Of a stretch of 64,000 nt of DNA, positions 1 through 8,770 are shown piece by piece. The notes below the pieces were generated by a model. It had not been told where the DNA came from, searched no databases, and saw nothing but the letters and a program-made list of their open reading frames with translations. The translations under genes were made by a program, and so were the position numbers. Source of the stretch: Sulfurimonas sp. hsl 1-7 (GTDB taxonomy: Bacteria > Campylobacterota > Campylobacteria > Campylobacterales > Sulfurimonadaceae); the NCBI RefSeq assembly GCF_030577135.1, contig NZ_JAUIRR010000002.1, positions 1-64,000 on the forward strand, read 5' to 3'. Position 1 is the stretch's first letter. Each line of letters opens with the position of its first letter.

Positions 1-170
1 CTTCTTGTCATACCTGCATAAAAAAGCGCCAACCCTGCCGGTGTCATTAGTAATACTAATGCAGCTGATACCATCATCCACGCTGTATCACCTGTATCTA
101 ATTTCGGCGCATCCTCTGCTAACGCCAAAGTCGGTAATGCGAACAACATCGCTACTAGCCATCTCTTCAT
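1..170 (-). CDS. amtB: Ammonium transporter AmtB, N-terminal part (runs off window)
   Basis: Only the first 56 codons are in the window; the gene continues past base 1. The translation opens with a signal peptide ([20 protein letters not shown]), followed by [19 protein letters not shown] and [11 protein letters not shown]. This is the characteristic periplasmic N-terminus and first membrane helix of Amt/MEP/Rh ammonium channels. The family conducts ammonium across the inner membrane under nitrogen limitation. The ATG at 170 has a good AAGGA ribosome site just upstream and a TATAAT -10 at 198-203. The rest of the gene, and any glnK partner, cannot be seen. Confidence 0.85.
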   Translation of the reverse strand, partial: MKRWLVAMLFALPTLALAEDAPKLDTGDTAWMMVSAALVLLMTPAGLALFYAGMTR

Positions 171-197
171 GTTAATCCTTCGAAATAATGTAGAAAA

Positions 198-276
198 ATT
201 ATATACCTTTTCAAAGTGATTGATGACAAAAAACTGATTATTTTTTAGGCAGTTAATTTGATTAATAATTAATCAA
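198..276 (-). promoter_or_regulatory. amtB promoter region with a 19-bp perfect palindrome
   Basis: Read on the minus strand, a TATAAT -10 (198-203) lies about 28 bases before the amtB start. Upstream of it, 258-276 is a perfect inverted repeat, TTGATTAAT-A-ATTAATCAA. There is no GC-rich stem with a U-run, so it does not look like the purL terminator. An operator for a nitrogen or redox regulator is possible but not shown. The half-sites resemble FNR/CRP (TTGAT/ATCAA), but the 9-base spacing is wrong for that family. Confidence 0.5.
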
Positions 277-326
277 AAAGTGAGTGAAAATTAAGGGAAA
301 GTCTGTAGAGAGGGAGTATGGAGAGA

Positions 327-2540
327 CTATAAATCTCTCTCAATTACTCTTTTAAATGTGTTGAAGTAGTTGTCTTTAAGTAGTTCCATGCTCATTGAAA
401 CGTCATTGATTCTGATTGTATCTCCACCAACTGTACCGATTTTCTCACATGCAAGACCGTTTAACTCAGCTTCAAAAGCAGCTGCATTCTCAGGTTTTAC
501 AGATACGATAGCACGGCTGAAAGACTCAGCAAAGATATCTCTTTCATCTATAACACTCATGTTTACATCACATCCAAGACCTGATGTTGCTGCCATTTTA
601 GCTAACGCAATCGCAACACCACCGCTTGAAGCATCTTTTGCACACTCTAATAAGTGTTTTTTATTCGCTTCAATTACTAAGTCCCAAAGAGCAAGCTCTT
701 TTTTGTAGTCGATCTCAGGAAGAGTTCCGGCAACAGTGCCACAGATCTCTTTCATATATAATGAACCACCGAATTCACTTTTTGACTCACCAACTAGATA
801 AAGGATATCACCTTCATTTTGGAAGTTTGAAAGAAGTACATTGTTTTGGTCATCGTTTACACCAACAGTTGCAATTGATGGAGTTGGGAAAACAGATACA
901 CCATTTGTTTCATTATATAGTGAAACGTTTCCACCGATAACTGGAGTAGTAAGTTCAGCACACGCTTCTTTAATACCTAAACAACCTTCACCGAATTGCC
1001 ACATAACTTCCGGATTTTCAGGGTTACCGTAGTTAAGACAGTCAGTAATCGCAAGCGGTCTTGCACCCGACATTGCAACATTTCTACCAGACTCAATTAC
1101 AGCAGCAGCTCCACCGCCACGAGGATCAATGAAACAGTAACGTACATTACAGTCAGCCGACATAGCTAAAGCACGACCGTTTTCTTTTACACGGATTACA
1201 GATGCATCAAGCTCTCCACCTTTTTTTACCGTGTTTGTTTGTACCATAGAATCGTATTGAGTATAGATCCAAGATTTATCTACAACTTCCATAGATTTTG
1301 TAAGCTTTTCAAACGCTTCTTGATTTGATACTTTTGCAAAATCATTAATAGTAGTATCTTTGATCTCATCTAAGTAAGCCGGTTTTTTCATTGGACGGTT
1401 CAGCTCAGGTGCTTCTTCTGAAACAGGATCAACAGGAACCTCAGCAACTTTTTCACCGTGCCAGAATAGTTCCATATTTCCAGTAGCTGTTACCTCACCG
1501 ATTACAGCAGCATCAAGATCCCATTTTTCAAAAATCTTGATAATTTCTGCTTCACTCCCTTTTTTAGCACAAAGAAGCATACGCTCTTGAGATTCAGAAA
1601 GCATAAAGTCGTATGGAGTCATTCCCTCTTCACGAGCAGGAACTTTATCTAGATGCATGATCATACCTGAACCTGAACGCCCAGCCATCTCAAATGAAGA
1701 AGATGTAAGACCTGCAGCACCCATATCTTGAATACCAACAACGTGATCAGTTTTGAAAAGCTCTAAACACGCTTCAAGAAGAAGTTTCTCAGTAAACGGA
1801 TCTCCAACTTGAACAGTAGGACGAAGAGATTTTGACTCTTCAGTAAAAGAATCTGAACTCATAACAGCCCCACCAAGACCGTCACGACCAGTTTTTGCAC
1901 CAACGTAAAGTACAGGATTTCCAATACCTTCTGCACGACCATAGAAGATCTCATCAGATTTTGCAAGACCTAATGTAAAGGCATTTACCAGAATGTTTCC
2001 GTTATAACACTCATCGAAACTAGTCTCACCACCGATAGTCGGTACACCCATACAGTTACCGTATCCACCGATCCCTTCAGTTACACCACGTACTAAATAT
2101 CTTTGGTGTTTTGAGATATCATCATCATTTAATACATTACCAAATCTTAGTGCATTTAAGTTTGCAACAGGACGAGCACCCATTGTGAAAACGTCACGCA
2201 TAATACCACCAACACCAGTTGCAGCACCTTGGTACGGTTCAATAAAACTTGGGTGATTGTGTGATTCCATTTTAAATACAGCAGCATATCCATCACCGAT
2301 GTCGATAACTCCGGCATTTTCACCTGGACCCTGGATAACCCACGGTGCTTTAGTAGGGAAACCTTTTAGGTGCACTTTTGAAGATTTGTATGAACAGTGT
2401 TCAGACCACATTGCTGAAAAAATACCAAGTTCTACAAGATTTGGTTCACGACCTAAAATCTCTTTTATATGTGTATAGTCATCTTGGCTTAACTTGTGAT
2501 TTGCAAGTTGTTGATCTATATCAGGTAATTGTTGGCTCAC
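327..2540 (-). CDS. purL: Phosphoribosylformylglycinamidine synthase subunit PurL
   Basis: PurL is the large, ATP-dependent subunit of FGAM synthase, the fourth step of de novo purine synthesis. It works with PurS and PurQ, which lie about 30 kb away in this window (32274-33187). The 737 residues match the small-PurL type. The start region ([20 protein letters not shown]) is followed by the conserved [12 protein letters not shown], the [17 protein letters not shown]-site region and a second AIR-synthase-like half with GGNVSLYNE and ASSGG. The start is GTG at 2540, with TAGGA upstream and a TATAAT -10 at 2575-2580. A 6-bp hairpin (321-339) overlaps the stop codon but lacks a U-run on this strand. 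Confidence 0.97.
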   Translation of the reverse strand: MSQQLPDIDQQLANHKLSQDDYTHIKEILGREPNLVELGIFSAMWSEHCSYKSSKVHLKGFPTKAPWVIQGPGENAGVIDIGDGYAAVFKMESHNHPSFIEPYQGAATGVGGIMRDVFTMGARPVANLNALRFGNVLNDDDISKHQRYLVRGVTEGIGGYGNCMGVPTIGGETSFDECYNGNILVNAFTLGLAKSDEIFYGRAEGIGNPVLYVGAKTGRDGLGGAVMSSDSFTEESKSLRPTVQVGDPFTEKLLLEACLELFKTDHVVGIQDMGAAGLTSSSFEMAGRSGSGMIMHLDKVPAREEGMTPYDFMLSESQERMLLCAKKGSEAEIIKIFEKWDLDAAVIGEVTATGNMELFWHGEKVAEVPVDPVSEEAPELNRPMKKPAYLDEIKDTTINDFAKVSNQEAFEKLTKSMEVVDKSWIYTQYDSMVQTNTVKKGGELDASVIRVKENGRALAMSADCNVRYCFIDPRGGGAAAVIESGRNVAMSGARPLAITDCLNYGNPENPEVMWQFGEGCLGIKEACAELTTPVIGGNVSLYNETNGVSVFPTPSIATVGVNDDQNNVLLSNFQNEGDILYLVGESKSEFGGSLYMKEICGTVAGTLPEIDYKKELALWDLVIEANKKHLLECAKDASSGGVAIALAKMAATSGLGCDVNMSVIDERDIFAESFSRAIVSVKPENAAAFEAELNGLACEKIGTVGGDTIRINDVSMSMELLKDNYFNTFKRVIERDL

Positions 2541-2574
2541 GGATAGTTCCTAAAATTTTAGTTTTTAAACGTGG

Positions 2575-2580
2575 ATTATA
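2575..2580 (-). promoter_or_regulatory. -10 box for purL
   Basis: TATAAT on the minus strand, 35 bases before the GTG start of purL, predicts a leader of about 28 nt. No -35 is evident. I see no PurR box or purine riboswitch. Confidence 0.55.
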
Positions 2581-2603
2581 TCTAAAATCTTCTAAATATT
2601 ATT

Positions 2604-3128
2604 TTAATGGAAAGAGAACTCTTTTTTTGTTCGAATATTTTTTTTAAGTGAAAAGATATTAATGTATTCAATCTTCTCAATCTCATACTCTTTAACACCC
2701 TTAGGAAGTTTTACTTTAAAATCATCACCCTCTTCTTTACCAATCATAGCACGTGCTAGAGGGGAATGGATCGAGATCAAACCGTTTTCTATTTCACTCT
2801 CTAACACACCGCACAGAGTATATACTTCCTCTTCATCGGTATCTATGTTTATAATTGTAACCGTACTTCCAAATGAAACTTTTAGATGAGGATGGAGTGA
2901 AGGGTCTATCACATTTGCGGATTTTATCATCTTGTCAAGATAAAAAAGTCTTTTATCGATAAAACGAAGTTTCTCTTTAGCGGCTTGGTAGTCTGCATTT
3001 TCACTTCTATCTCCAAGTGCGGCAGCTACCCTTTTCTCTTCTGCAGTTTTGGGTTTTTCAATCTCTAGTAGAAATTTAAACTCTTCTACCAGAAGATCAT
3101 ACCCTTCTAAACTCATAGGTTCTGTCAT
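2604..3128 (-). CDS. greB: Transcript cleavage factor, GreB type
   Basis: Gre factors enter the secondary channel of RNA polymerase and stimulate cleavage of backtracked RNA. The N-terminal coiled coil carries the acidic tip LGDRSENADYQAAKEKL and then RFIDKRLFYL, which follows the GreB pattern (GDRSENADYQ...IDRR) more closely than GreA. The C-terminal FKBP-like domain has ISIHSPLARAMIGKEEGD, again GreB-like. At 174 aa it is about 15 residues longer than the usual 158; the extra is a basic C-terminal tail. The start could be Met1 or Met5. It lies 3 bases after the stop of the upstream unknown gene, so the two are probably co-transcribed. Confidence 0.85.
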   Translation of the reverse strand: MTEPMSLEGYDLLVEEFKFLLEIEKPKTAEEKRVAAALGDRSENADYQAAKEKLRFIDKRLFYLDKMIKSANVIDPSLHPHLKVSFGSTVTIINIDTDEEEVYTLCGVLESEIENGLISIHSPLARAMIGKEEGDDFKVKLPKGVKEYEIEKIEYINIFSLKKNIRTKKEFSFH

Positions 3129-3131
3129 AAT

Positions 3132-3458
3132 TTAGTGGTGGAATCCTAAAATATAGTACGTTTCTTTTTGAGGAATTTTTTCAAGCTTAACTTTATACTT
3201 ATCGCTGAAATGTTTTACTTTTTGATGTGCTTCTTCTACCAATTCATTAGAATCAGATTCGATTTTAATCTTTAAGTAATCTTTTGAGTTTGAGAGTGCT
3301 ACATAGGCATTGTTCACTTTTAAATGATCGTGTAAGTCCATAATATGCTTCTCAATTTTTGCATAATCTTTTGTATTATTTTTTATCTTTTCAAACTGTT
3401 CAATCAATGTTTGATTTGGTGCATATCCTAACTGTATTAGCATCGCATCATTTTGCAT
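3132..3458 (-). CDS. Conserved small protein of unknown function
   Basis: 108 aa, soluble, with no signal peptide or membrane segment. I do not recognise a domain. The middle reads as helical and charged, and the C-terminal half (YKVKLEKIPQKETYYILGFHH) looks like a beta-rich end with a terminal HH. The ATG at 3458 is followed immediately downstream by greB, so it appears to be the first gene of a two-gene unit. The intergenic region 3459-3593 also serves the divergent HDOD gene. Confidence 0.7.
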   Translation of the reverse strand: MQNDAMLIQLGYAPNQTLIEQFEKIKNNTKDYAKIEKHIMDLHDHLKVNNAYVALSNSKDYLKIKIESDSNELVEEAHQKVKHFSDKYKVKLEKIPQKETYYILGFHH

Positions 3459-3546
3459 ATTTTGTCTCCATATTTTAGTAATTTGTTTTAAACAAAAATC
3501 ATAACAGCTTTTTGTAAATATTCAGTGTGATTTTATATATTAGTTA

Positions 3547-3552
3547 TATAAT
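3547..3552 (+). promoter_or_regulatory. -10 box for HDOD gene
   Basis: TATAAT lies 41 bases before the ATG at 3594, with an AAGAAGAGAG ribosome site in between. A second possible -10 (TACAAT, 3555-3560) overlaps just downstream. Confidence 0.5.
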
Positions 3553-3593
3553 TATACAATTACAATAATTCTAAAAGAAGAGAGTCTAGCCTT

Positions 3594-4394
3594 ATGACTG
3601 AAGCAATTTTAAAAAAGATTAAACAACTGCCGCCACTTCCGGAATCTGCTATGCAAATAGAAGCAGTGTATCAAAATCCGGATAGTACTTTTAACGACAT
3701 GGTAAAGATCTTGGAAAAGGATCCTCTTTTAACTGCAGATATCTTAAAAGCAGCAAACTCTCCACTATACGGTTTTTCACGTGAGATCAATGCTATCTCT
3801 CAAGCTGTAGGACTTTTTGGGATGGGGACTGTTCGTGGTTTTGCTTTGGCATCGATTGTAAAGAAAAGCTTTCCTCTTGATTTATCTCCGTACGGAATCT
3901 CTAACGAGATGTTCTCTACTCTTTCAAAAAAACAACACGCACTTGTAACTGCATGGTGTTTAAGAAAAGAAAACAAACTTATGGGTGTTTTATCTCCTGC
4001 GGCTTTTTTAGTTGAGATTGGAAAAGTTCTTATAGCTCAACAAATTATTGCTGAATCAAAACAGGGAGAATTTCGTGAGGCTCTTGAGAAATTAAAAGAT
4101 GTTGAAGAAGCTGAGAAAGAGGTTGTGGGTGCAGATACTCCAGAAGTTAGTTCTTTAATCTTCAGCCAATGGAAATTTGAATCAAGCCTTGTTGATGTAA
4201 TCGCACACTGTGAAGATCCTGAAAAAGCGGAAGATGAAGATACAAAACGTGCAGCAAAAATTCTTCATGTTGTTCGTGTATCGGTACCTATGAACGGTGT
4301 TGTTACAGAGGAAAGTATCGCAGCAGCAAAAGAGTTAATCGCAAAATATGAACTTGATTTAGAAAGCTATGAAACAGCTATAGAAAATCTATAG
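3594..4394 (+). CDS. HDOD-domain protein
   Basis: The HDOD domain is related to HD phosphohydrolases but usually lacks the metal-binding HD pair; these proteins act in signalling. The 266 residues begin with LPPLPESAMQIEAVYQNPDS, then MVKILEKDPLLTADILKAANS and GFSREINAISQAVGLFG, all typical of HDOD. No GGDEF, EAL or receiver domain is fused, so this is a single-domain version. Its target is unknown. It ends 16 bases before rnr and may be co-transcribed with it. Confidence 0.85.
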   Translation: MTEAILKKIKQLPPLPESAMQIEAVYQNPDSTFNDMVKILEKDPLLTADILKAANSPLYGFSREINAISQAVGLFGMGTVRGFALASIVKKSFPLDLSPYGISNEMFSTLSKKQHALVTAWCLRKENKLMGVLSPAAFLVEIGKVLIAQQIIAESKQGEFREALEKLKDVEEAEKEVVGADTPEVSSLIFSQWKFESSLVDVIAHCEDPEKAEDEDTKRAAKILHVVRVSVPMNGVVTEESIAAAKELIAKYELDLESYETAIENL

Positions 4395-4410
4395 AAAAAG
4401 ATCTTACAAC

Positions 4411-6345
4411 TTGAAATCTCTACTCATTAAGCTCACTCATGGATTGAGTGAGCAAGATACCACTGAACACGAACTCCAGCTCATTAAAGAATGGGTTGCA
4501 AAAAACTACCTCACATACAAAGACAATGTTTACAAATTTCATTCTAAATATCGTGCAGGAACTTTGGGACTTATCCAAAACAACACAGCATACCTGCATG
4601 TTATCGGTGAAAATGTAAAAGATTTATATATAGAGGAGATCGGTGTAGCCACAGAGGGTGATCTCATTATTGCAAAAAGATTGCTTGGCAAGCGTGGAAC
4701 TCCCGCTGCAGTTATCGCTGAAATTGTAGGGCGTGAGCAAACCTACTCTATCGGTTACATTATAGAAAAGTACGGTCACAGATCGTTAGTAGATTTAAAA
4801 AGCGAGCATCCTGTCGGAGCAGAACTTAGCGAAGAGGAATTAAACAACCACAATCTAGGGGACCTTTTTAAAATAGACAACTTCGAAAATAAAGTGATTG
4901 AATTTCTTGGTAACCTTGATGATCCTTTAGTAGATGAGAAGATCGTACTTGCTCAGTTCAATAAGCATGACGAATTCGATGAAGAGGTTTTAAAACTTGC
5001 AAAATCATTTCCTGAGGTAGATGCTTCAAAATATCCAAAGAGAAAAGATCTCAGAGCATTACCTTTTTCTACAATCGATCCCGTTACCGCAAAAGACTTT
5101 GATGATGCCATCTGCTGGGATGATGCAAACTCTACTCTTTATGTAGCGATCGCAGATGTAAGTGAGTATGTAAAACCGTTCGGTCCAATAGATGATGAAG
5201 CGATATACAGAAGTTTTTCTATCTACCTGCCTCATCGTTCGATCCCGATGTTACCACGTGAACTAAGTGAAACTTTATGTTCACTCCAACCCCATAAAGA
5301 CAGACTCTCTTATGTATTTCAGATGCAACTCGATCGTGAATCTTTAGAGGTTGTACACTCTGAGGTTTATGAGGCTATTATCCATTCAAAAAGAAGATTT
5401 AACTATGAAGAGATAGACCTCTTTTTTGAAGGGAAGCTCAAACCACAAAACAGTGATGAAGAAGAGGTTTTAGATGCGATCTCTAAACTCAAGCCTATTA
5501 CCGATGCACTGCGTGAAAAGAGATTGAAAATCGGATTTGACTTTAGATCAAGCGAGATAGAGATGAAGATCGATGAACAGCACCATATTCTCTCAACACA
5601 TGAAGCTGAGGAGACTCCGTCACACTCTTTGATCGAAGATTGTATGCTTTTAGCAAATAAAGAAGCTGCTGCACGTTATGACCGCGGTATTTTCAGGATT
5701 CACGAACCGCCTAGTCAGGCAAAACTGCAGGTACTTTATCAAGAGTTATCCTCTATCGGTATTCAGATAGAGATGAAAGATACGGTCAAAGAGACTATTG
5801 AGTTCATTCAAGAGCAAGCTAGAGACTTAAATCTTGAAAGTGAAGTGGATACACTGATCATCCGTGCACAGATGCAGGCACGTTATGCACCTATGAACTA
5901 TGGACACTTTGGACTGGGATTTGAGCGCTATACACATTTTACATCTCCGATTAGAAGATATAGTGACCTGATTGTACACCGTTTACTCAAAGCTATCAAT
6001 GCAGGTGATACCGCTGAGGGCTCTTACGTTCTTAGAAATATAGAATCTCTTTCAATGGCGATCAGTGAAAAAGAGCGTGAGGCAAGCACTATCGAGATAG
6101 AGTTTATGGCTCGTAAATATGCACGCTGGGCAAATGAGAACATAGGTAAAGAGTTTAAAGCAAAAATTTCGGCAACCGATCCTGAGCTTAGAGGTGAACT
6201 TAAAGATGAGATCGTTGGTGCGAAACTGCAACTCACTGCACACGATAATTTTGTTCTCTTTGAAGATGTCATTGTCAGAATCGATAAAGTTGATATTGCA
6301 CGGGCGAAAATCTTTGCAACTGTTGTAAGAAGAGTTGATGTATAA
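4411..6345 (+). CDS. rnr: Ribonuclease R (RNase II/VacB family 3'-5' exoribonuclease)
   Basis: Degrades structured RNA 3' to 5'. The RNB catalytic domain is clear: LPFSTIDPVTAKDFDDAICWDD with its metal-binding aspartates, YVAIADVSEYV, SIYLPHRSIPMLP, and HFTSPIRRYSDLIVHR near the end. At 644 aa it is shorter than the E. coli enzyme (about 813), and the C-terminal S1 region looks reduced, as is usual in this phylum. The start is TTG at 4411 (MKSLLIKLTHGLSEQD); the ribosome site (AAAAAGATC) is weak. It overlaps holA by 8 bases, so the two are coupled. Confidence 0.93.
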   Translation: MKSLLIKLTHGLSEQDTTEHELQLIKEWVAKNYLTYKDNVYKFHSKYRAGTLGLIQNNTAYLHVIGENVKDLYIEEIGVATEGDLIIAKRLLGKRGTPAAVIAEIVGREQTYSIGYIIEKYGHRSLVDLKSEHPVGAELSEEELNNHNLGDLFKIDNFENKVIEFLGNLDDPLVDEKIVLAQFNKHDEFDEEVLKLAKSFPEVDASKYPKRKDLRALPFSTIDPVTAKDFDDAICWDDANSTLYVAIADVSEYVKPFGPIDDEAIYRSFSIYLPHRSIPMLPRELSETLCSLQPHKDRLSYVFQMQLDRESLEVVHSEVYEAIIHSKRRFNYEEIDLFFEGKLKPQNSDEEEVLDAISKLKPITDALREKRLKIGFDFRSSEIEMKIDEQHHILSTHEAEETPSHSLIEDCMLLANKEAAARYDRGIFRIHEPPSQAKLQVLYQELSSIGIQIEMKDTVKETIEFIQEQARDLNLESEVDTLIIRAQMQARYAPMNYGHFGLGFERYTHFTSPIRRYSDLIVHRLLKAINAGDTAEGSYVLRNIESLSMAISEKEREASTIEIEFMARKYARWANENIGKEFKAKISATDPELRGELKDEIVGAKLQLTAHDNFVLFEDVIVRIDKVDIARAKIFATVVRRVDV

Positions 6346-7300
6346 AGCAGAGTTTGACAAACATATTCAAAGTAAAAGTGTCTCAAACGCCTTAGTCTTT
6401 TTTGGAGAGAGTGCTTTTTTAATAGATATGTACACTAAAATGATGACTAACATCGAGGATGCAAATACTCTTACATATTATTATGACGAGTATGACTTCA
6501 ACTCTGCAAAAGCGCATCTTTCACAAGCGTCACTCTTTGGCGATCGCAATATTTTGATCATTAAGAGTGAAAAGAAAGTCAATAAAAAAGATCTTGAAAC
6601 ACTCATTGCACTGTGTGAAAAAAATCCAGATAATGTTTTTGTGTATGCTTACTACGGAAGCGATCATAAAACATATACAAAAGCGTTTGCAAAAACACAA
6701 GCGATGAGTGTAAGGTTTTTCAATCCAAAAGAGTATGAAGCGCAAAATATCATTCTCAACCTTGCTCAGCAAAAAAACGTCAATATAGATAAATATAGTG
6801 TATCCCATCTTCTTAATACTCATAATGCAGATGTAGCGCTTGCAGCCAATGAGCTTGACAAACTCGCAGTTTTCGATCGTGAAATTACCACTAAAGACAT
6901 AGATAACATCGTATATGGTTTGGGGGAGATAAATCTTGAAGATTTTATGAAAAAACTTTTAGAAAAACGGGATATTACCGAAGATCTTCAAAACATACTC
7001 GAACACGGTGAAGATGAGATTCGTATTCTCACTACACTTACATCTTATATTACCCAGCTCTATATGTTCAATATCTATATCCGAGTTAACGGTGCACCCA
7101 ATGCCCTTGATATTTTAGGCTACCCTGCTCCAAAATTTGTAGTTGATGCAAAAGCGAACCAATCAATTAAGATAAAGCCGCCTGTATATTATAAACTTCA
7201 CGAGCTTCTTTTAGAGAGTGAACTTCAGATGAAAAGCACCCATACCGACAAAGGTGCTATTTTACGCTCTACCCTTATCCGTTTCCAAAAGATACTTTAA
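6338..7300 (+). CDS. holA: DNA polymerase III delta subunit
   Basis: HolA opens the sliding clamp as part of the clamp loader. The 320-aa protein has the expected weakly conserved pattern: an early FFGESAFLIDMY, then ASLFGDRNILIIKSEKK (the common 'SLF..rrlv.v' element), a helical lid with LNTHNADVALAANELDKLAVF, and a C-terminal all-helical domain. I prefer the ATG at 6338 over an in-frame TTG just before it at 6335. The start overlaps the end of rnr. Confidence 0.87.
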   Translation: MYKAEFDKHIQSKSVSNALVFFGESAFLIDMYTKMMTNIEDANTLTYYYDEYDFNSAKAHLSQASLFGDRNILIIKSEKKVNKKDLETLIALCEKNPDNVFVYAYYGSDHKTYTKAFAKTQAMSVRFFNPKEYEAQNIILNLAQQKNVNIDKYSVSHLLNTHNADVALAANELDKLAVFDREITTKDIDNIVYGLGEINLEDFMKKLLEKRDITEDLQNILEHGEDEIRILTTLTSYITQLYMFNIYIRVNGAPNALDILGYPAPKFVVDAKANQSIKIKPPVYYKLHELLLESELQMKSTHTDKGAILRSTLIRFQKIL

Positions 7301-7306
7301 AAAAAA

Positions 7307-7334
7307 TTATAATTAAAATATAAGGATTCTCCTT
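7307..7334 (+). promoter_or_regulatory. Upstream promoter / possible self-regulatory sites of the Fur-family gene
   Basis: TATAAT at 7308-7313 sits inside TTATAATTAAAATAT (7307-7321). This matches 11 of 14 fixed positions of the Bacillus PerR box TTATAATNATTATAA. Directly after it comes a perfect short inverted repeat, AAGGA-TTC-TCCTT (7322-7334). Self-regulation is common for Fur-family genes, but binding here is only inferred. Confidence 0.35.
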
Positions 7335-7349
7335 TAATAATTGGTGTTG

Positions 7350-7364
7350 TATAATATAAACATG
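7350..7364 (+). promoter_or_regulatory. -10 box directly before the Fur-family start (leaderless geometry)
   Basis: TATAAT at 7350-7355 is followed by six bases and then the ATG at 7362. Transcription would start at or next to the A of the ATG. No Shine-Dalgarno precedes the ATG. Confidence 0.5.
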
Positions 7365-7763
7365 GAAAATTATACAGAACTGTTAAGAGCTCATCATCTA
7401 AAAGCGACTCCTCAACGTATCGAGATCGCAAATGCTTTGATGCTCAATGGGCACTTAACTATAGAAAAACTCTATGATATATTGTTAAAGAAGTTCAATT
7501 CTATATCTTTGGCGACGATCTATAAAAATATAAATATTATGATCGAAAATGCCTTTATACAAGAGGTAAAACTTCCAAATGCCAAATCTGTCTATGAACT
7601 TACAAAAGAGGCACACTCACATTTAGTATGTGAAAAATGTGGAGAGGTAGAAGATATCCATTTAGATCTTTCTCCTATTCATGAGTTCGATCTCAGCCAT
7701 ACAAATTTTAAAGTCAATAAAGTTGATATGGTTTTATCCGGACTTTGCAAAAACTGCCAGTAA
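7362..7763 (+). CDS. Fur/PerR-family transcriptional regulator
   Basis: A 133-aa metal-dependent regulator. It has an N-terminal winged helix (LKATPQRIEIANAL, then SLATIYKNINIM as recognition region) and a C-terminal dimerisation domain with two CxxC pairs (C90/C93, C129/C132) for structural zinc. His85 and His87 in EAHSHLVCEKCG fit the sensing site. The residue after CxxCGxxx is Asp (position 98), as in PerR, where classical Fur often has Glu; this favours PerR but does not prove it. I start at ATG 7362 because the N-terminus then matches the family; a longer TTG start at 7341 would have to read across the -10 box. Confidence 0.88.
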   Translation: MENYTELLRAHHLKATPQRIEIANALMLNGHLTIEKLYDILLKKFNSISLATIYKNINIMIENAFIQEVKLPNAKSVYELTKEAHSHLVCEKCGEVEDIHLDLSPIHEFDLSHTNFKVNKVDMVLSGLCKNCQ

Positions 7764-7799
7764 TTTTTTGCTTTTAACATCCTCTTAGAACTCTTGCAG

Positions 7800-7805
7800 T
7801 ATAAT
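7800..7805 (+). promoter_or_regulatory. -10 box for prs
   Basis: TATAAT lies 29 bases before the prs ATG. A clear AAAGG ribosome site (7824-7828) follows, giving a normal leader of about 23 nt. Confidence 0.55.
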
Positions 7806-7834
7806 CACGTAATAATTTTTTCAAAAGGTAACTT

Positions 7835-8761
7835 ATGCGTGGTTATAAAATTTTTGCTGGTACTGCAAGTGTCGATTTTGCTAAAGAGATCTGTTCTGTT
7901 TTAGATGTGCCGTTGGCAAAAGCTGATGTTAAAAAGTTTAGTGATGGTGAGATCTCAGTACAAATTTCTGAGTCTGTTCGTGGTCGTGATGTTTTCATTG
8001 TACAATCAACTGGTGCTCCATCTAATGACAACTTAATGGAACTTCTAATTATGACAGATGCACTTCGCCGCTCTTCAGCTTCAAGTATCACTGCTGTTGT
8101 TCCATACTATGGATATGCAAGACAAGATCGTAAAGCTGCTCCAAGGGTTCCTATTACTGCAAAACTAGTTGCAGACATGTATCAAACTGCGGGTATCGAC
8201 AGAGTTGTAACAATCGACTTACACGCTGGACAAATTCAAGGATTCTTTGACATTCCGGTTGATAACCTCTACGGAAGTATCACTTTTGAACAATACATTA
8301 AGTCTAAAAACCTTAAAAACCCTATTATCGCTTCTCCGGACATCGGTGGGGTTGCTCGTGCTAGATACTTTGCAAGCAGAATGGGCTTAGAGATGGTTAT
8401 CGTTGATAAACGTCGTGAAAAAGCAAACGAGAGTGAAGTTATGAACATTATCGGTGATGTTACAGATAAAGATGTAATTATGATCGACGATATGGTTGAT
8501 ACTGCAGGAACTATGGTAAAAGCTGCAACTGCACTTAAAAACAAAGGTGCTGCTTCTGTAATGGCATGTGCAACTCACGGTGTACTTAGCGGAAAAGCAT
8601 ACGATAATCTTTCAAACGGTGAACTTGATGAGCTTATCATTACAAATACACTAGAGACAAAACAACATAATAAAATTAAAGTTTTAACAGTAGCTCCGCT
8701 ATTCGCTGAAGTAATCCGTAGAGTTTACCACAACGAAAGTGTTAACAGCCTGTTTATGTAG
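7835..8761 (+). CDS. prs: Ribose-phosphate pyrophosphokinase
   Basis: Makes PRPP from ribose 5-phosphate and ATP, the precursor for purines, pyrimidines, histidine and tryptophan. The 308 aa have the class I features: KFSDGEISVQISESVRGRDVF near the start, the flexible loop YYGYARQDRK, the DLHAGQIQGFFDIPVDNL segment and the PRPP loop VIMIDDMVDTAGTM. Full length. It is followed 9 bases later by lepA. Its product feeds PurL/C/S/Q, HisC/D and the ComF-type protein's fold family in this window. Confidence 0.98.
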   Translation: MRGYKIFAGTASVDFAKEICSVLDVPLAKADVKKFSDGEISVQISESVRGRDVFIVQSTGAPSNDNLMELLIMTDALRRSSASSITAVVPYYGYARQDRKAAPRVPITAKLVADMYQTAGIDRVVTIDLHAGQIQGFFDIPVDNLYGSITFEQYIKSKNLKNPIIASPDIGGVARARYFASRMGLEMVIVDKRREKANESEVMNIIGDVTDKDVIMIDDMVDTAGTMVKAATALKNKGAASVMACATHGVLSGKAYDNLSNGELDELIITNTLETKQHNKIKVLTVAPLFAEVIRRVYHNESVNSLFM

Positions 8762-8770
8762 AGGAAAACC

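Noticed and set aside
258-276. FNR/CRP site upstream of amtB
   Set aside because: TTGAT and ATCAA half-sites are 9 bases apart; FNR/CRP needs about 4.
321-339. Terminator of purL
   Set aside because: A 6-bp stem overlaps the stop codon, but no U-run follows on the minus strand.
6024-6386. Antisense open frames over the rnr 3' end
   Set aside because: They lie opposite the conserved RNase R and HolA frames and lack start signals.
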